From positions 1 to 16,170 of the forward strand of contig PADE01000168.1 in the NCBI GenBank assembly GCA_002702965.1: 16,170 bases of DNA. The letters are read 5' to 3'. Positions 7,931 to 15,045 of this stretch are shown here, piece by piece. Positions within the stretch are counted from its first letter, which is position 1, and every line of letters begins with the position of its first letter. Below the pieces are notes generated by a model, which saw only the letters and a list, made by a program, of their open reading frames with translations, was not told the origin of the DNA and made no database searches. This DNA is from Planctomycetaceae bacterium. GTDB taxonomy: Bacteria > Planctomycetota > Planctomycetia > Pirellulales > Pirellulaceae. A program made the translations under genes and the position numbers.

Positions 7931-8575
7931 ATGGTGCAAGATTCACTCCTCCAGCGGGGCGTCTATCGAGTGACTCGATTGTTGGTCCGCTGTGTGGCGG
8001 TGTGGTTGTTCCGTTTGCGGTGCCGTGGACGCCACCAGCTGCCTTCCAGCGGTGGGGCTTTGATTTGTTCGAATCATCAGAGCCACATCGACCCGGTCGT
8101 GATCGGCATGTGTTGTGACCGACAGCTCCATTATCTGGCTCGCAAGAGTCTGTTTCGCTTTGCGCCGTTCGCCGCCCTGATTCGCTTCTACGGCGCCATC
8201 TCCATCGATCGAGACGGTGTTGGTCTAACCGGCATCAAGGGCATCTTGCGGTACCTCAAGAACGACCGGTTAGTGCTTATTTTCCCCGAGGGGACCCGCT
8301 CGCGGGACGGCCGTGTGGCAGCCCTCAAGCCGGGTCTCTGCGCCCTCGCCCGACGGGCCCAGGTCCCGTTGATTCCGATCGCGCTGGACGGTGCCTTTGA
8401 GGTCTTGCCGCGAGGCCGCTGGTGGCCGCGACGAACGACCGTCCGGGTTTGTTTTGGCGACCCCATTTGGCCGCGCTCGATGACCTCGTTCGACGACGAA
8501 GCACTGCTGCGCGAACTGCGGCGGCGGATTGTTGACTGCTATGCTCAGGTTCGGCGCGAACGTACCGGTACCTGA
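7931..8575 (+). CDS. plsC: 1-acyl-sn-glycerol-3-phosphate acyltransferase (PlsC family)
   Basis: A 214-residue membrane-associated acyltransferase that would add the second acyl chain to lysophosphatidic acid to make phosphatidic acid in phospholipid synthesis. The catalytic NHQSHID (H49 and D54, the HX4D motif) and the substrate-binding FPEGTRSRDG (118-127) are both present. VPLIPIALDGA (145-155) supplies the later conserved block. Residues 12-29 are a hydrophobic N-terminal helix. Length is normal for the family. It follows the cmk fusion gene by 39 bases and should be co-transcribed; cmk-plsC is a known gene order in bacteria. Acyl-chain preference cannot be told from sequence, and other LPLAT members, such as lyso-ornithine lipid acyltransferases, share these motifs. 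Confidence 0.88.
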   Translation: MVQDSLLQRGVYRVTRLLVRCVAVWLFRLRCRGRHQLPSSGGALICSNHQSHIDPVVIGMCCDRQLHYLARKSLFRFAPFAALIRFYGAISIDRDGVGLTGIKGILRYLKNDRLVLIFPEGTRSRDGRVAALKPGLCALARRAQVPLIPIALDGAFEVLPRGRWWPRRTTVRVCFGDPIWPRSMTSFDDEALLRELRRRIVDCYAQVRRERTGT

Positions 8576-8732
8576 CCGGCGGCGCGGGGGCGGCGGCGGG
8601 TGGACCGCGTTGGGAGCGGCTCGGGATGCCGCGGCGGCGATTGGAAATCGGGGCGATCAGCGGTTACAACCGGATCCCTGGGAGGTGCATTCGTCGCATC
8701 CCAAATGGCGGACGTTCCCGAGGAGCCAGACG

Positions 8733-9854
8733 ATGGAGAAGGTACGGGTCGGCCTGATCGGCAGCCAGTTCATCAGCGGGATTCACTTCCAGGCGCTGCA
8801 GTCGGTGTCGGCCGCAGAAGTGGTGGCGGTCGCCTCGCCGACTGCCAACCATGCACGCGATTTTGCCGCCGAACGCTCGATCGACCGTTGGTTTCGCGAT
8901 TACCGCGAACTGGTTGAGATGGCCGAACTCGACATGGTAGTCCTCGGGCTGCCCAACGATCTTCACTGCGACGCGGTCCTGACGGCCGCCGCGGCCGGCA
9001 AACATGTCGTGGTGGAAAAACCGATGGCGCTGAATCTGGACGAATGCGATCGCATGATCGCTGCCTGCCAGGCCGCCGGAGTCAAACTCATGTACGCCGA
9101 GGAGCTCTGTTTTGCGCCCAAATACGTGCGTCTCAAACAGCTGCTCGACGAAGGCGCTTTGGGGTCTCCATTCCTGATCAAACAATCCGAAAAGCACGAC
9201 GGTCCCCACGCTCCCTGGTTCTGGGATGTGGAGCGTTCAGGTGGAGGCGTTGCACTCGACATGGGTTGTCATGCGGTCGCGTTCTTTCGGTGGATGTTGT
9301 CGGGGCCGGACGGCCGTCACCCGCCGGCGGTCACGAGCGTCACCGCGCATCTGGCAACCCACGTTCACCGAGACAAGACACGTGGGGATGACGAGGCGCT
9401 GATCGTGGTGGAATTTGAAGGTGGTTGTCGGGGTGTGGCCGAAGAGAGTTGGGCCAAGCTGGGGGGGATGGACGATCGAGCGGAGGTGTACGGTACCGCA
9501 GGGGTAGCCTATGCAGACCTCTTGCGGGGAAACGCGATCCAGACCTACTCGCGAGACGGTTACGGTTATTCGGTTGAGAAAGCCGGGGATACCAAAGGCT
9601 GGAGTTTTACGATTTATGAAGAGGCTTGGAATTACGGGTTTCATCAGGAAATGGCGCATTTTGTCGACTGCGTGCGCGGCGACCGCCAACCGCTGGTGAC
9701 TGGGGAGGATGGCCGCGCGGCGCTGGAGATCATCCTCGCCGCGTACGCGTCGGCCGGCAGTCGTCGCACGATCGAACTCCCTTTCCAGACCGCGGCCACG
9801 CGGCCGATTGATCTGTGGCTGGGGTCCGACAGCGGAGTTACCCCCTCGCGGTGA
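8733..9854 (+). CDS. Gfo/Idh/MocA family NAD(P)-dependent oxidoreductase
   Basis: A 373-residue protein with an N-terminal Rossmann fold (about 1-125) and a C-terminal alpha/beta Gfo/Idh domain. These enzymes oxidise or reduce sugars, inositols and related polyols using NAD(P). EKP (95-97) carries the usual catalytic Lys. GGGVALDMGCHAV (170-182) carries the conserved C-terminal-domain His, and the GPHAPWFWD segment (157-165) marks one subgroup. The nucleotide loop reads GLIGSQFIS (7-15), with Gln where the second Gly of GxGxxG usually stands. ATG 8733 was chosen because the fold begins there and AGGAG (8721-8725) sits 7 bases upstream. The frame is open back to 8529, but that part overlaps the plsC end and looks non-coding. 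The 157-base gap before it contains no other gene. The substrate is unknown. Confidence 0.88.
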   Translation: MEKVRVGLIGSQFISGIHFQALQSVSAAEVVAVASPTANHARDFAAERSIDRWFRDYRELVEMAELDMVVLGLPNDLHCDAVLTAAAAGKHVVVEKPMALNLDECDRMIAACQAAGVKLMYAEELCFAPKYVRLKQLLDEGALGSPFLIKQSEKHDGPHAPWFWDVERSGGGVALDMGCHAVAFFRWMLSGPDGRHPPAVTSVTAHLATHVHRDKTRGDDEALIVVEFEGGCRGVAEESWAKLGGMDDRAEVYGTAGVAYADLLRGNAIQTYSRDGYGYSVEKAGDTKGWSFTIYEEAWNYGFHQEMAHFVDCVRGDRQPLVTGEDGRAALEIILAAYASAGSRRTIELPFQTAATRPIDLWLGSDSGVTPSR

Positions 9855-10323
9855 TCGAATGTGGCTGACGGTTGGGTCGGTCGCCCGGCGGATGCTCGCA
9901 GCTGGCTATTTTGCGTCGCGGTGCGACCCGCTGGCGAAACCGGATTTGTGGGTGACATTCTGATGCGTTCCCGCGGATCGAAGTGAGGCGCGATGCGCCG
10001 CCGGTCAGTTTTGTGCGTGGCGCCCCGATCGTTTCCAGCGGCGGAGCGGTGGCACTCCAGGTGCCCGATCCGACGGGACTGACGCTCGGCGTAGACGGGC
10101 AACCGCGCCTGATCGAGGAGACGTTGCGCTTCCAGTGGCCGTCTGGGCGGCACCGCATTACGCTGGGGATCGAACACGGTGTCCGGCAGACTCCGGTGCG
10201 TCTGGAGTGACTCGATCTCGCGGGTTCCACAGCCGGGGTGTAGCTGGTGACGAGGAAGTAGTCGCATGCGGTGAGGCGTCGATCGCGCGGTGACCGGTGT
10301 TTGGATTCACGTGGAGAGAGCCC
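9855..10323. other. Convergent intergenic region, no full-length gene
   Basis: The oxidoreductase ends at 9854 and the ABC permease ends at 10324 on the other strand. The only coding-like stretch is at about 9983-10210, described separately. No hairpin with a T-run that could serve as a shared terminator was seen. The frames from 9861 to 9990 are open in pieces but are interrupted by stops. Confidence 0.55.
9983..10210 (+). pseudogene. Possible 3' remnant of a larger protein, or small unknown CDS
   Basis: A 75-codon frame from a GTG, with GC-rich third positions like the neighbouring genes. The reading TLGVDGQP, then RFQWPSGRHRITLGIE and VRLE at the end, resembles the last beta-rich segment of large planctomycete secreted or c-type cytochrome proteins, which often end with 'xVDGxP...LPxGxHxxTxxxD...VRLE'. 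That comparison is from memory. There is no ATG and no Shine-Dalgarno, and the same frame has stops at 9953-9955 and 9866-9868. If it is a remnant, the rest of the gene is lost or scrambled. It could also be a chance ORF. Confidence 0.35.
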
Positions 10324-13300
10324 TCAGTCGCCCCGTAGCGCGGGGATCAACGGCGCCTCGACCGTCCAGCGTACGGCGATCAAGCCGGTGAGAATTCCCG
10401 CGGCTACAACCAGGCCCAGCATGATCGCGAGATCTCGCCCGAATCCTCCCATCGAGATGGCGGCCTCGCCCAAAACGATGTGAGGCAGGACGGCATAGAC
10501 TGCCGCGACCACGCCCGTCGATAGGCCTCCCAGCAGTAGAAACAGGTTCTCCCAGAGCACCAGCCGACCGACACGACGGTGTTGGAATCCGCTGGCCCGC
10601 AACAGGGCGAGTTCGGCGCGGCGTTCCAGAACACTTCGCAGTTGTACCGTTGCCAGCCCGAAAGTGCCCAGTAGCAGCCCCAGCGCACCGAGACTCTGAA
10701 AGGTACTCAAATAGGTGTTTTGTACCGCCAGCAGTGCGGCCAGAAGTTCCCTGCTGTTGCGCACGTCAAAACCCTGGTCCGACAGTGCGTCCTCCAGCAG
10801 AGGGCCGATGGCGGCGTTCTGGCCGGCGCCGGACTTGATCAGAAAATAGCGGTACCCGGCGATCTCGGGGAACAGCGATTGAAAGTGAGACTGGGCCATC
10901 AGGATGTTTCCCTGCAGGATGCTGTTCTTGAGAAATCCGACGACGAACACTTCGATCTCCACCCCGTCGTATTCGAACGAGGCGCGCGTCCCAGGCGCGT
11001 AGATTCCGAGACTGAACATGGCAGTATTCTGATCGATGACGACCGGGATAGCTCCGTCTTGCGGCGGCCGCGCTAACAGTCGCCACGGGTTTGCCTGGTC
11101 GACCTCCGTTTCGGCCAATGTGGCTCCCCACGCGAAACCGGTTTCCGCCTGGTCAAAGTACTCGCTCAGCGACGGGGGAACCCCCAGTACGCGCGGGCTC
11201 TGCGCGCTGTACAGGTTGTTGCAACTGGCATCGTCTCCGGGGCGTACCCGCAGCGGCAGAATCACGTTGGAGGCCAGTTCAGAGCCCGCTTCGCCGAGCA
11301 GTTCTTCTACACCGGAGGGGGAGGTCAGATCGGCAAAAATCGGCAGTGAAGACTCGGCCACCCATTCAAATCCTCCCGCACCTTGAAGGCTCGGATCGAG
11401 ACGAAATGAACTCATCGCCGTGATCAGAAAACTGGCGCTGGCAATCAACCCGATGGTCAAGCTGCTGCGGCCGGGGTTGCGACGGGCCGAGCTGACGGCC
11501 AGCCCGAACAGCGACATTGTGGGGGCGCTTGCGCTGTTCGAGACGTGAGCCAGGCGGTGGCGAATCAACAACAGTAGTCCGACCAGAACCGCGGCGCCGC
11601 CGGAAACGAATGCGCCCGCCTGGGCTTCACCACCCAGCTGTGTGGCCGCTACCGAGAGCCCCAGCGCAGCGACCAACAGTCCCCAGCCCAACTGCTGGCC
11701 CCACGGTCGGGTCGGTCGCCCGGCGTGCCCCTCGGGCGAAGCTTGACCAGCCAACAACCGGCGCGCGGGGATCTGCCGGAGACGACGAACCGCGTGCGCG
11801 ATGGTCAGCGCCGAGACCAGGATCCCCAGTGCGTACCCCACCAACAGACTCGTGGCGCTGGCGTGGAAGACGAGGAACGGGGTCACGATAGCGCCCAGCC
11901 AGACCGTCCGTAACCCGGCCAGCATCAGCCAGGCGTACGCGACACCCAGAGCGACGCCCAAGAGGGCACCCACCGCCGCGACCACAAGGCCCTCCAACAC
12001 CAGTAGCCGTGACGTCCGCTGGCGCCGTAATCCGACGGCTAACAACAACCCCAGCTGGTCGGCTCGCTGCTCCACCCCAAGCCGAAATAAGAGCGAGACG
12101 AGCATCAGCGCGGCGGCGATCAGGAACGAGCTGAGCGCCAAGAAGAGCACGTCGAACGGCGTCGTTCCACTGGCCGCGCGCAGACCTTGCGCCTTGATTG
12201 GAACGAACTCCAGCCCGAGCTTGGCTCGGCTCTGTTGGGCTTGTTGGAGAAATGCACTTTCCAGCCGCGACTTGAATGGCTGTGAGTCAATGTCTGTCAG
12301 CTCGGGTGGCGTCGGAATGCGCCACGACGTATGCCCGCCAAACCGGCTGCCCCATAAATTTTGTGCTGTCGCCAGAGAGACAAAGGCCTTTGGGGTCAGG
12401 CGGTGCGCGTCGTAGTACCGCTCGTCCTGGTCTCGCACTTCGCGCTTTAGTTCAAAGGGGGTCTCCCAGTTTTCGATCGACTCCCGGTCGGTTACACCGC
12501 GGACCTGCGGTGTCAGATCTTTGTCGTTGGCGAGCGTTGGACGCTGGTCGTACACGGCCGCTTGGTTGCCAGAAAAGGGCTTGCTGGGCGCGGTAAGCGG
12601 GGCGATCGCTTTGACGGTAAAGTCGCGGTACACCTCGGCGGGGTGGCGATCGGTTGTCTCGGGGCGATAGTAGTAGACCCGCAACCGCGACCCGACTCGC
12701 AATCCTTGGTCGTCGGCGACCCAGCTATTGATCACGATGTCATCGTTTCCAAGCGGCTCCAGGGGTTGTTCGTCCCCGTCGACCAAGGGGCCGATTCCTG
12801 CTTGCGAATCGACCCCCACCACTGTCGAGTAGGGAATGCCCCCGGCCGGGTCCTCGCGGCCCTCGCTGTCCAGTGGCACCAACGCGTTGGCCAGGTAGGT
12901 TAAAACGCCTTGGGCGCGGTGACCGGCAAATGCGTTCTCGGCCACCGCAGCGACCTCGTCACCGATCATCATCCGATCGGAAGTAAAGCTGAAGTAATCC
13001 AGGATTTCGGTCGCGGCGCTGCCGGCTTGCGCTCCGAATTGCAGCTGGATTCGACCCAGGGAGAGCCCGTAATCCTCGAGGCCGGGGTGTAACAAGCCGT
13101 TGAGTTCACGGCAGGCCTCAGCGTCCGGAGGCGGTTGGCCGTCGCTCGCAGAGACCAGCAGCGCGTTGACCTGACCGTCCAAGCGGAGTCTCGTTTGCAC
13201 GGTAGCCAGCCCCGTAAATGCGATCCGAGGCTGCGATTGGCTCGGGTTGAGGCTGAATCGGCCGAGCCCTTCGGCGGGCAGGATGGCGACGACTTTCAGC

Positions 13301-13863
13301 CCGGGAATGCCGCGGACGCGATCTTCCTTCTCACCGAGCGGGCTCTCCGCCGGGATGGCGTTTTCCGCTTCGGGGAGGCGCAGCGTGACCGTCTCGCCGA
13401 GTTTGGCTCCCAACTCGCTGGCCAGCGGCTGATTGAGAATGACCTCATCTTCGGCCGGCATCGCGCGGGGTCGAATCCCCGCCGTATCGAGATCCCAAAA
13501 TGCGCTCGGTGCGGCGACCACGAGGACCCGCGACGCCCGGCTGGTGCGATCCGAGGCGGAGTATTCCACCGTACCCTGTGGGAACAGAATTGCGGGGATG
13601 GCCTGGTCGTAGCGGCTCGAAAAACTGGGGTCGGCCGCCAGTTGCGCCGCCAGCTCAGACCGAAAAAAATGCTCGGATACAAGCAAGGCGTCGATTTTTC
13701 CCAGGCGATCGAGCACCAGCCCACGGAGGCTGCCACGCACCGAATCGCCGACCAGCAGGGCGCCCGTCAGTACGGCCGTAGCAGCCGCCACACCGAGCGC
13801 CACCGCGGTATGCAGGCGCCAGTGAAACAGCAGGCTGCGGACGACCAAGCGCCAGGCGGTCAT
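10324..13863 (-). CDS. ABC transporter permease, FtsX/MacB family, ten membrane helices
   Basis: A 1179-residue membrane protein. Predicted helices lie at about 20-39, 572-595, 622-649, 671-691, 725-741, 750-768, 801-820, 1057-1078, 1103-1128 and 1144-1166. Two FtsX domains are visible: 572-700, with RLGVEQRADQLGLLLAVG, and 1057-1170, with SVLERRAELALLRASGF; these coupling segments contact the ATPase. A periplasmic domain of about 530 residues follows helix 1, and a second of about 235 follows helix 7. This ten-helix plan is that of duplicated exporters such as YbbP, but they are usually near 800 residues, so the first periplasmic domain is enlarged. ATG 13863 was chosen: AAGGAG lies 11 bases upstream and the first helix follows. 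The ATPase gene ends 55 bases upstream on the same strand. The substrate is unknown; lipids, lipoproteins or peptides are possible. Confidence 0.9.
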   Translation of the reverse strand: MTAWRLVVRSLLFHWRLHTAVALGVAAATAVLTGALLVGDSVRGSLRGLVLDRLGKIDALLVSEHFFRSELAAQLAADPSFSSRYDQAIPAILFPQGTVEYSASDRTSRASRVLVVAAPSAFWDLDTAGIRPRAMPAEDEVILNQPLASELGAKLGETVTLRLPEAENAIPAESPLGEKEDRVRGIPGLKVVAILPAEGLGRFSLNPSQSQPRIAFTGLATVQTRLRLDGQVNALLVSASDGQPPPDAEACRELNGLLHPGLEDYGLSLGRIQLQFGAQAGSAATEILDYFSFTSDRMMIGDEVAAVAENAFAGHRAQGVLTYLANALVPLDSEGREDPAGGIPYSTVVGVDSQAGIGPLVDGDEQPLEPLGNDDIVINSWVADDQGLRVGSRLRVYYYRPETTDRHPAEVYRDFTVKAIAPLTAPSKPFSGNQAAVYDQRPTLANDKDLTPQVRGVTDRESIENWETPFELKREVRDQDERYYDAHRLTPKAFVSLATAQNLWGSRFGGHTSWRIPTPPELTDIDSQPFKSRLESAFLQQAQQSRAKLGLEFVPIKAQGLRAASGTTPFDVLFLALSSFLIAAALMLVSLLFRLGVEQRADQLGLLLAVGLRRQRTSRLLVLEGLVVAAVGALLGVALGVAYAWLMLAGLRTVWLGAIVTPFLVFHASATSLLVGYALGILVSALTIAHAVRRLRQIPARRLLAGQASPEGHAGRPTRPWGQQLGWGLLVAALGLSVAATQLGGEAQAGAFVSGGAAVLVGLLLLIRHRLAHVSNSASAPTMSLFGLAVSSARRNPGRSSLTIGLIASASFLITAMSSFRLDPSLQGAGGFEWVAESSLPIFADLTSPSGVEELLGEAGSELASNVILPLRVRPGDDASCNNLYSAQSPRVLGVPPSLSEYFDQAETGFAWGATLAETEVDQANPWRLLARPPQDGAIPVVIDQNTAMFSLGIYAPGTRASFEYDGVEIEVFVVGFLKNSILQGNILMAQSHFQSLFPEIAGYRYFLIKSGAGQNAAIGPLLEDALSDQGFDVRNSRELLAALLAVQNTYLSTFQSLGALGLLLGTFGLATVQLRSVLERRAELALLRASGFQHRRVGRLVLWENLFLLLGGLSTGVVAAVYAVLPHIVLGEAAISMGGFGRDLAIMLGLVVAAGILTGLIAVRWTVEAPLIPALRGD

Positions 13864-13918
13864 GGGTTCATTAACTCCTTCGGTGTCCGTCCGCCACACA
13901 GGCCGCCCATGCGGTGGT

Positions 13919-14593
13919 TCAAATCTCGCGCAATTGGCCGTTGTCGAGTTCCAGCCGGCGCTGTAAGCAATTGGCTAGGTCGAGACTGTGCGTTACGACG
14001 ACGAGGATCGCCTGTTCCTGTTCTTGCAGCTGGACCAGCAACTCGGCGATGCCCTGCGCGGCGCTGCGATCGAGGTTGCCGGTCGGTTCATCGGCCAGCA
14101 GCAGTGAGGGAGCGTGGATCAAGGCGCGGGCGATCCCCACACGCTGCCGTTCGCCGCCGGAAAGCTCTGCCGGACGATGTTCCAACCGCTCGCCGAGGCC
14201 GACGCGGTCGAGCAATTCACGGGCCCGAGAGACCATCTGGAGATCAGGTGCCCCTTCGGCCAGGGAAGGAATCAGGACATTTTCTAGGGCGTTGAGTTGT
14301 GGTAGCAGGTGGTGTTCCTGAAACACGAAACCGATCTGTTGATTGCGGAAATGGGCCAGTTGGGGTTCATCCCACGTGAACGGGTTTTGCCCAGCCAGCG
14401 TAATCGTCCCCTCGGTCGGTTCGTCGAGCGTTCCCACCAGGTGCAGCAGCGTACTTTTTCCCGATCCGCTGGGGCCGACAATCGCCGCATTCTGGCCGCT
14501 TTCGAGTTGCAGACAGACATCGCTCAGGACGACCAGTGGATCGCCCCGCGTGGGAAACGTCTTACCAATCCGGTCGAGGATCAAGCCGGCCAT
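13919..14593 (-). CDS. ABC transporter ATP-binding protein, LolD/MacB type
   Basis: A 224-residue nucleotide-binding subunit that drives the permease encoded 55 bases downstream. Walker A is GPSGSGKST (40-48), the Q-loop is Q92 within FVFQEHHLLP, the signature is LSGGERQRV (144-152), Walker B runs into LLLADEPTGNLD (164-175), and the switch His is H202. FVFQ..HLLP..ALENV and ADEPTGNLD are the usual wording of the LolD/MacB/FtsE group. ATG 14593 was chosen because the fold begins at once (MAGLILDRIG) and the length is normal. No Shine-Dalgarno precedes it. The frame stays open upstream to an ATG at 14962, which would add a 123-residue Ala/Thr/Ser-rich extension without family support. Function is firm; the start is less so. 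Confidence 0.9.
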   Translation of the reverse strand: MAGLILDRIGKTFPTRGDPLVVLSDVCLQLESGQNAAIVGPSGSGKSTLLHLVGTLDEPTEGTITLAGQNPFTWDEPQLAHFRNQQIGFVFQEHHLLPQLNALENVLIPSLAEGAPDLQMVSRARELLDRVGLGERLEHRPAELSGGERQRVGIARALIHAPSLLLADEPTGNLDRSAAQGIAELLVQLQEQEQAILVVVTHSLDLANCLQRRLELDNGQLREI

Positions 14594-14894
14594 GCGGTGA
14601 TTCTGGTATCTGGAACTGGTCGCGGCACCCGCCTGCCGCAGCAACCCGAATTGCACGCCCGTCGCGGCGGGGCCAAAGGGGAACTTGCTGAATGTTGGCG
14701 TTCCCAGGCCGATGTTGCAATGCCCGGCCGAGAATTTTGCCCGCGCCGCGGTCGGCAGGCCGGTCGCGGTAGCGGCGACTTGTCCACCTGTGCCGGTTGG
14801 GGACGTCAACCTGGCTGGGACGGCAAAACGGCTGTCAAACGGCGCGGCGCTGGGCGTTGTGTGGTCGGTCTTCGCGGCGGCCCGTGTCGAGTCG

Positions 14895-14990
14895 TTAAGT
14901 TGGGTGCGGGCTAGGCGTAACGAGCCAGCGGTCACGTGGACGGCGGTGTGCCAGGGCGTCATCGAGGGTGAAAAAACGCAGCGCCGTCAT
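14895..14990 (-). CDS. Small ORF (31 aa) with strong ribosome site; leader peptide or frameshifted start
   Basis: ATG 14990 is preceded by AGGAG with a 7-base spacing, one of the best ribosome sites in the window. It opens a 31-codon frame (MTALRFFTLDDALA...) ending at TAA 14897-14895. The frame crosses a run of six T (14976-14971) soon after the start. Dropping one T there would join this start to the open frame that continues in phase into the ABC ATPase. It may therefore be a short leader ORF for the ABC operon, the true start of an extended ATPase broken by a frameshift or sequencing error, or the stub of a dead gene. The peptide matches no family I know. Confidence 0.35.
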   Translation of the reverse strand: MTALRFFTLDDALAHRRPRDRWLVTPSPHPT

Positions 14991-15001
14991 TCACAATCTC
15001 C

Positions 15002-15007
15002 TATAAT
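15002..15007 (+). promoter_or_regulatory. Candidate -10 box for the right-edge gene
   Basis: A perfect TATAAT ends 38 bases before ATG 15046. No recognisable -35 hexamer lies 15-19 bases upstream, so this is a partial promoter call. The same bases, read on the minus strand, abut the ribosome site of the small ORF starting at 14990. Confidence 0.35.
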
Positions 15008-15045
15008 GAACTATCCCGACTGCCTCAGAGCCTCGGAGCGGCGAA

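Larger units (their letters stand above)
14594..15045. other. Divergent spacer upstream of the ABC operon
   Basis: A 452-base stretch between the ABC ATPase and the right-edge gene. On the minus strand it holds a 31-codon ORF with a good ribosome site (14895-14990) and an open but featureless extension of the ATPase frame (up to 14962). On the plus strand it holds a TATAAT box (15002-15007). No terminator or RNA gene was recognised. Confidence 0.5.

Noticed and set aside
8529..8732. N-terminal extension of the Gfo/Idh/MocA protein
   Set aside because: The extra 68 residues overlap the plsC end and are Gly/Arg-rich without family support, whereas ATG 8733 has AGGAG at ideal spacing directly before the Rossmann fold.
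13135..14295. 386-codon plus-strand ORF
   Set aside because: It runs antisense to both the ABC permease and the ATPase; its composition (Arg/Pro/Gly-rich) is typical of a GC-rich shadow frame.
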